Assembly: GCA_002779595.1 (NCBI GenBank)
Contig: PEWF01000004.1
Coordinates: 1 to 13,538, forward strand
Length of the DNA stretch: 13,538 nucleotides
Direction of reading: 5' to 3'
Source: an archaeon CG07_land_8_20_14_0_80_38_8
Lineage (GTDB): Archaea; Nanobdellota; Nanobdellia; Tiddalikarchaeales; Tiddalikarchaeaceae
Position numbers and translations under genes: made by a program. The notes under the pieces were generated by a model that saw nothing but the letters and a program-made list of their open reading frames with translations, had not been told where the DNA came from and made no database searches. Shown piece after piece: positions 11,778 to 13,538 of this stretch; positions within the stretch are counted from its first letter, which is position 1, and each line of letters opens with the position of its first letter.

Positions 11778-13538
11778 ATTGCATCACAATTCTCAACTGT
11801 AAAAGTAGTTGTTGTCACGTCATGGAAGTCGTACACTGCGTCAGCGCGGATTAAGTAAGTGTTCATGTCAACTTCTGAAACGTCAATGCCAGTTAATTCA
11901 AGAGTGCATAATAGTACCTCACTGGTTGAAGGGTTTAAGCGCGTTTTGCATAAAGTGTAGCCTTTATTCCCCACCAAGTCCTCGCACACGCTGCCAATTC
12001 CCGGCACGTTCAATGATGAAGTTATCTCATCGCTCATGTTAAGTGCTGAAACGTCAAAATGGCTGACTGCTGCGAGCGCATCCTTTGTTACTCCGGACGC
12101 TTCAACTGTTGAAACAAAATTATCCTCGCAAAATTGTTCAATAGTTTCTTCACTCTCATCAAAAACGTGGCATTCAAAATCCGGCTCTTCAAATCTTGAA
12201 GCATCAGTTATGCTACCGCTGTAAGAAAATAATCCTGCACCAACATCATATAATTCCCTGAAGTCAACATCCTCCTCGCAGCTGCCCAAATCACCAGGGA
12301 GGAACAGGAAAATTGTGGGATTATTCACTATGCCTGCACTCTTCTGCTCCCATCCGACTTTCAATAATAATGTATCACCATTGCCTTCATTGTAAGGCAC
12401 TGGCTGCTGCCCCACATCCATGTCAACCCTGACTTTTCCGAAACTGCTAGTACTAACTGGATTGCCAATATTTGCAGGGCTTAACTGGTAAGCATTATAA
12501 TCCATGAACGTTAAAGGGAACACGCTCGTAGTATGATACGCTAATACCACATCAGTTCTAATGCTGCAAATCTGCGATAAAATATCAGGGCTTAATTCTG
12601 TCTGGAAAGTGAAAGTTTTAGTGGAAGGAGCACCTTTAGGCAAATCCTTAATATACTGCGTGCTTGACAAATCCCTGTCATCAGTATCAGGGTCAAAATC
12701 TGTCCTGCACACGTCAAACAAGTCAAAATCTTCAATATTAAATGAGTAAACATTCCTTATTGCAGAGACCTGCACGAAAACATCGCTTAACTTGTACTTT
12801 GCCTCATTGTCAACGCTTACAGTGGCAACCAAGTCATTGCTGTCACACATCCTGCCGCCAACGCTCACATCAACTCCTACAACGTCATCAGTGACTTCCT
12901 CATAAGTTGGCCCGACAACAGGCTCTGTTGTTCCTGCGCTGAGAATGCTGCTCTTATAATAAGACATTGGGTTAATCTGGGCAAAATTAGCCATTAAGGT
13001 TCCGCCAGTAGTCGCGCTCGCGCCAGTAGTTAAAGCATAAAAATTGCTGAACAAAGTCGGGAACATGAAACTTAAAGGGAACATTAGGACTGAGACTATT
13101 GCAATCCCGTACAATCCTGCAGTGATGCCGTTAACCCAGAAATTAACCAATAAGAAGAACAGAGGGATTACTATCATAATCTGCATGAAGAAGCCGTACC
13201 AGCTGCCTCCCACTAATGAGAAGGGGCTTACCAGGAAAATCCACTCATTAACTAACAAGAACGCGCCCAATGCAACAATCCTTCCAACCCTGTATAATAA
13301 CATATTGCCTCCAACGTCAACGCCTTCGGGCGTTTTCTCTTTCTCAACCTCACCTTTTTCATTTACCTGAATGGGCTTAACTGTGAACATGATTAAAGAG
13401 CCAATCACGTAAACAATAGTGCCCAATATTGTGAAGAAAGCAGAATTCATTAATGCTGAATTTGCAAGATTAATATTATTCTGGACAAAAGTTGGGATTG
13501 CTACAATTAAAATTGCCGCAACCAGAGTAACTATGAGG
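11774..13538 (-). CDS. Polytopic membrane protein with large ectodomain (5' partial)
   Basis: The gene runs off the right edge. The first in-frame ATG is at 13450, but the frame stays open for 29 more codons to the edge. It lacks any ATG, GTG or TTG there and encodes another hydrophobic helix (ILIVAIPTFV). No ribosome binding site precedes the ATG at 13450, so the true start is probably outside. Counting from that ATG, further membrane helices lie near 5-24, 55-75, 86-107 and 110-133. The remaining about 400 residues look extracytoplasmic, with ten cysteines and two beta domains (about 200-330 and 340-558). These carry KLSDVFVQVSA, LAYHTTSVF and AVYDFHDV, the same arrangement as in the three lipoproteins. 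The helix-rich front plus ectodomain suggests the membrane anchor or channel-like part of a surface complex. No family recognised. Confidence 0.85.
   Translation of the reverse strand, partial: LIVTLVAAILIVAIPTFVQNNINLANSALMNSAFFTILGTIVYVIGSLIMFTVKPIQVNEKGEVEKEKTPEGVDVGGNMLLYRVGRIVALGAFLLVNEWIFLVSPFSLVGGSWYGFFMQIMIVIPLFFLLVNFWVNGITAGLYGIAIVSVLMFPLSFMFPTLFSNFYALTTGASATTGGTLMANFAQINPMSYYKSSILSAGTTEPVVGPTYEEVTDDVVGVDVSVGGRMCDSNDLVATVSVDNEAKYKLSDVFVQVSAIRNVYSFNIEDFDLFDVCRTDFDPDTDDRDLSSTQYIKDLPKGAPSTKTFTFQTELSPDILSQICSIRTDVVLAYHTTSVFPLTFMDYNAYQLSPANIGNPVSTSSFGKVRVDMDVGQQPVPYNEGNGDTLLLKVGWEQKSAGIVNNPTIFLFLPGDLGSCEEDVDFRELYDVGAGLFSYSGSITDASRFEEPDFECHVFDESEETIEQFCEDNFVSTVEASGVTKDALAAVSHFDVSALNMSDEITSSLNVPGIGSVCEDLVGNKGYTLCKTRLNPSTSEVLLCTLELTGIDVSEVDMNTYLIRADAVYDFHDVTTTTFTVENCDAI

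Noticed and set aside
9132..13370. Several plus-strand open frames of 60-110 codons opposite the envelope genes
   Set aside because: They mirror the codon pattern of the minus-strand genes, whose products have signal peptides, lipoboxes and coherent domains.
11774..13450. Calling the envelope operon a type IV secretion or pilus system
   Set aside because: There is no VirB4-like ATPase, prepilin peptidase or pilin motif in the unit. The HerA gene lies far away on its own promoter and has HerA rather than VirB4 features.
1..13538. CRISPR array, insertion sequence, integrase or attachment site
   Set aside because: No regularly spaced repeats, transposase or integrase motifs, or duplicated tRNA end were seen. 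The tRNA-Pro 3' end was not found repeated elsewhere in the window by eye.

Overview
The window looks archaeal. It holds a compact run of archaeal and eukaryote-type information genes: a GINS replication subunit, ribosomal proteins L44e and S27e, initiation factor aIF2-alpha, the H/ACA guide-RNP protein Nop10 and a PAC2-family protein, plus a HerA-type DNA-pump ATPase. There is a tRNA-Pro without an encoded CCA. Several genes have a TATA box about 25 bases upstream of the start codon, as in leaderless archaeal transcripts. The low to moderate G+C, very short spacers, small proteins and many unrecognised lipoproteins suggest a reduced-genome (DPANN-like) archaeon. That placement is an inference; I saw no decisive taxonomic marker.

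Layout. (1) Positions 1-3827 are all on the minus strand: a HerA ATPase with an unusual C-terminal extension, a 227-aa protein tentatively of the DUF4130 type, a 183-aa orphan with a His/Cys pattern like caspase-fold (CHAT) proteins, tRNA-Pro(UGG), and a 108-aa orphan. HerA, the 227-aa gene and the 183-aa gene each have their own near-identical TATA box, so this part is read as single genes. (2) Positions 3909-6743 on the plus strand form one tight operon: GINS, L44e, S27e, aIF2-alpha, Nop10, PAC2. Two of these genes are under 60 codons (S27e with a TTG start, and Nop10) and are easily missed. (3) Positions 6740 to the right edge, minus strand, are a second polycistronic unit read leftwards: a polytopic membrane protein with a large ectodomain that runs off the window edge, three lipoproteins of 808, 298 and 360 aa, a 69-aa two-helix membrane protein, and a cytosolic deaminase resembling yeast Fcy1 cytosine deaminase.

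The plus-strand operon couples replication, ribosome and initiation functions, and most of it is a known conserved archaeal neighbourhood. The best candidate for an undescribed system is the envelope operon at 7170-13538. Its four large products overlap translationally, the three lipoprotein genes carry GGTGA-like ribosome binding sites, and all four appear to be built from the same beta-sandwich-like domain used twice. This suggests a co-assembled cell-surface complex anchored by one membrane protein and three lipid anchors. No function can be read from the sequence.
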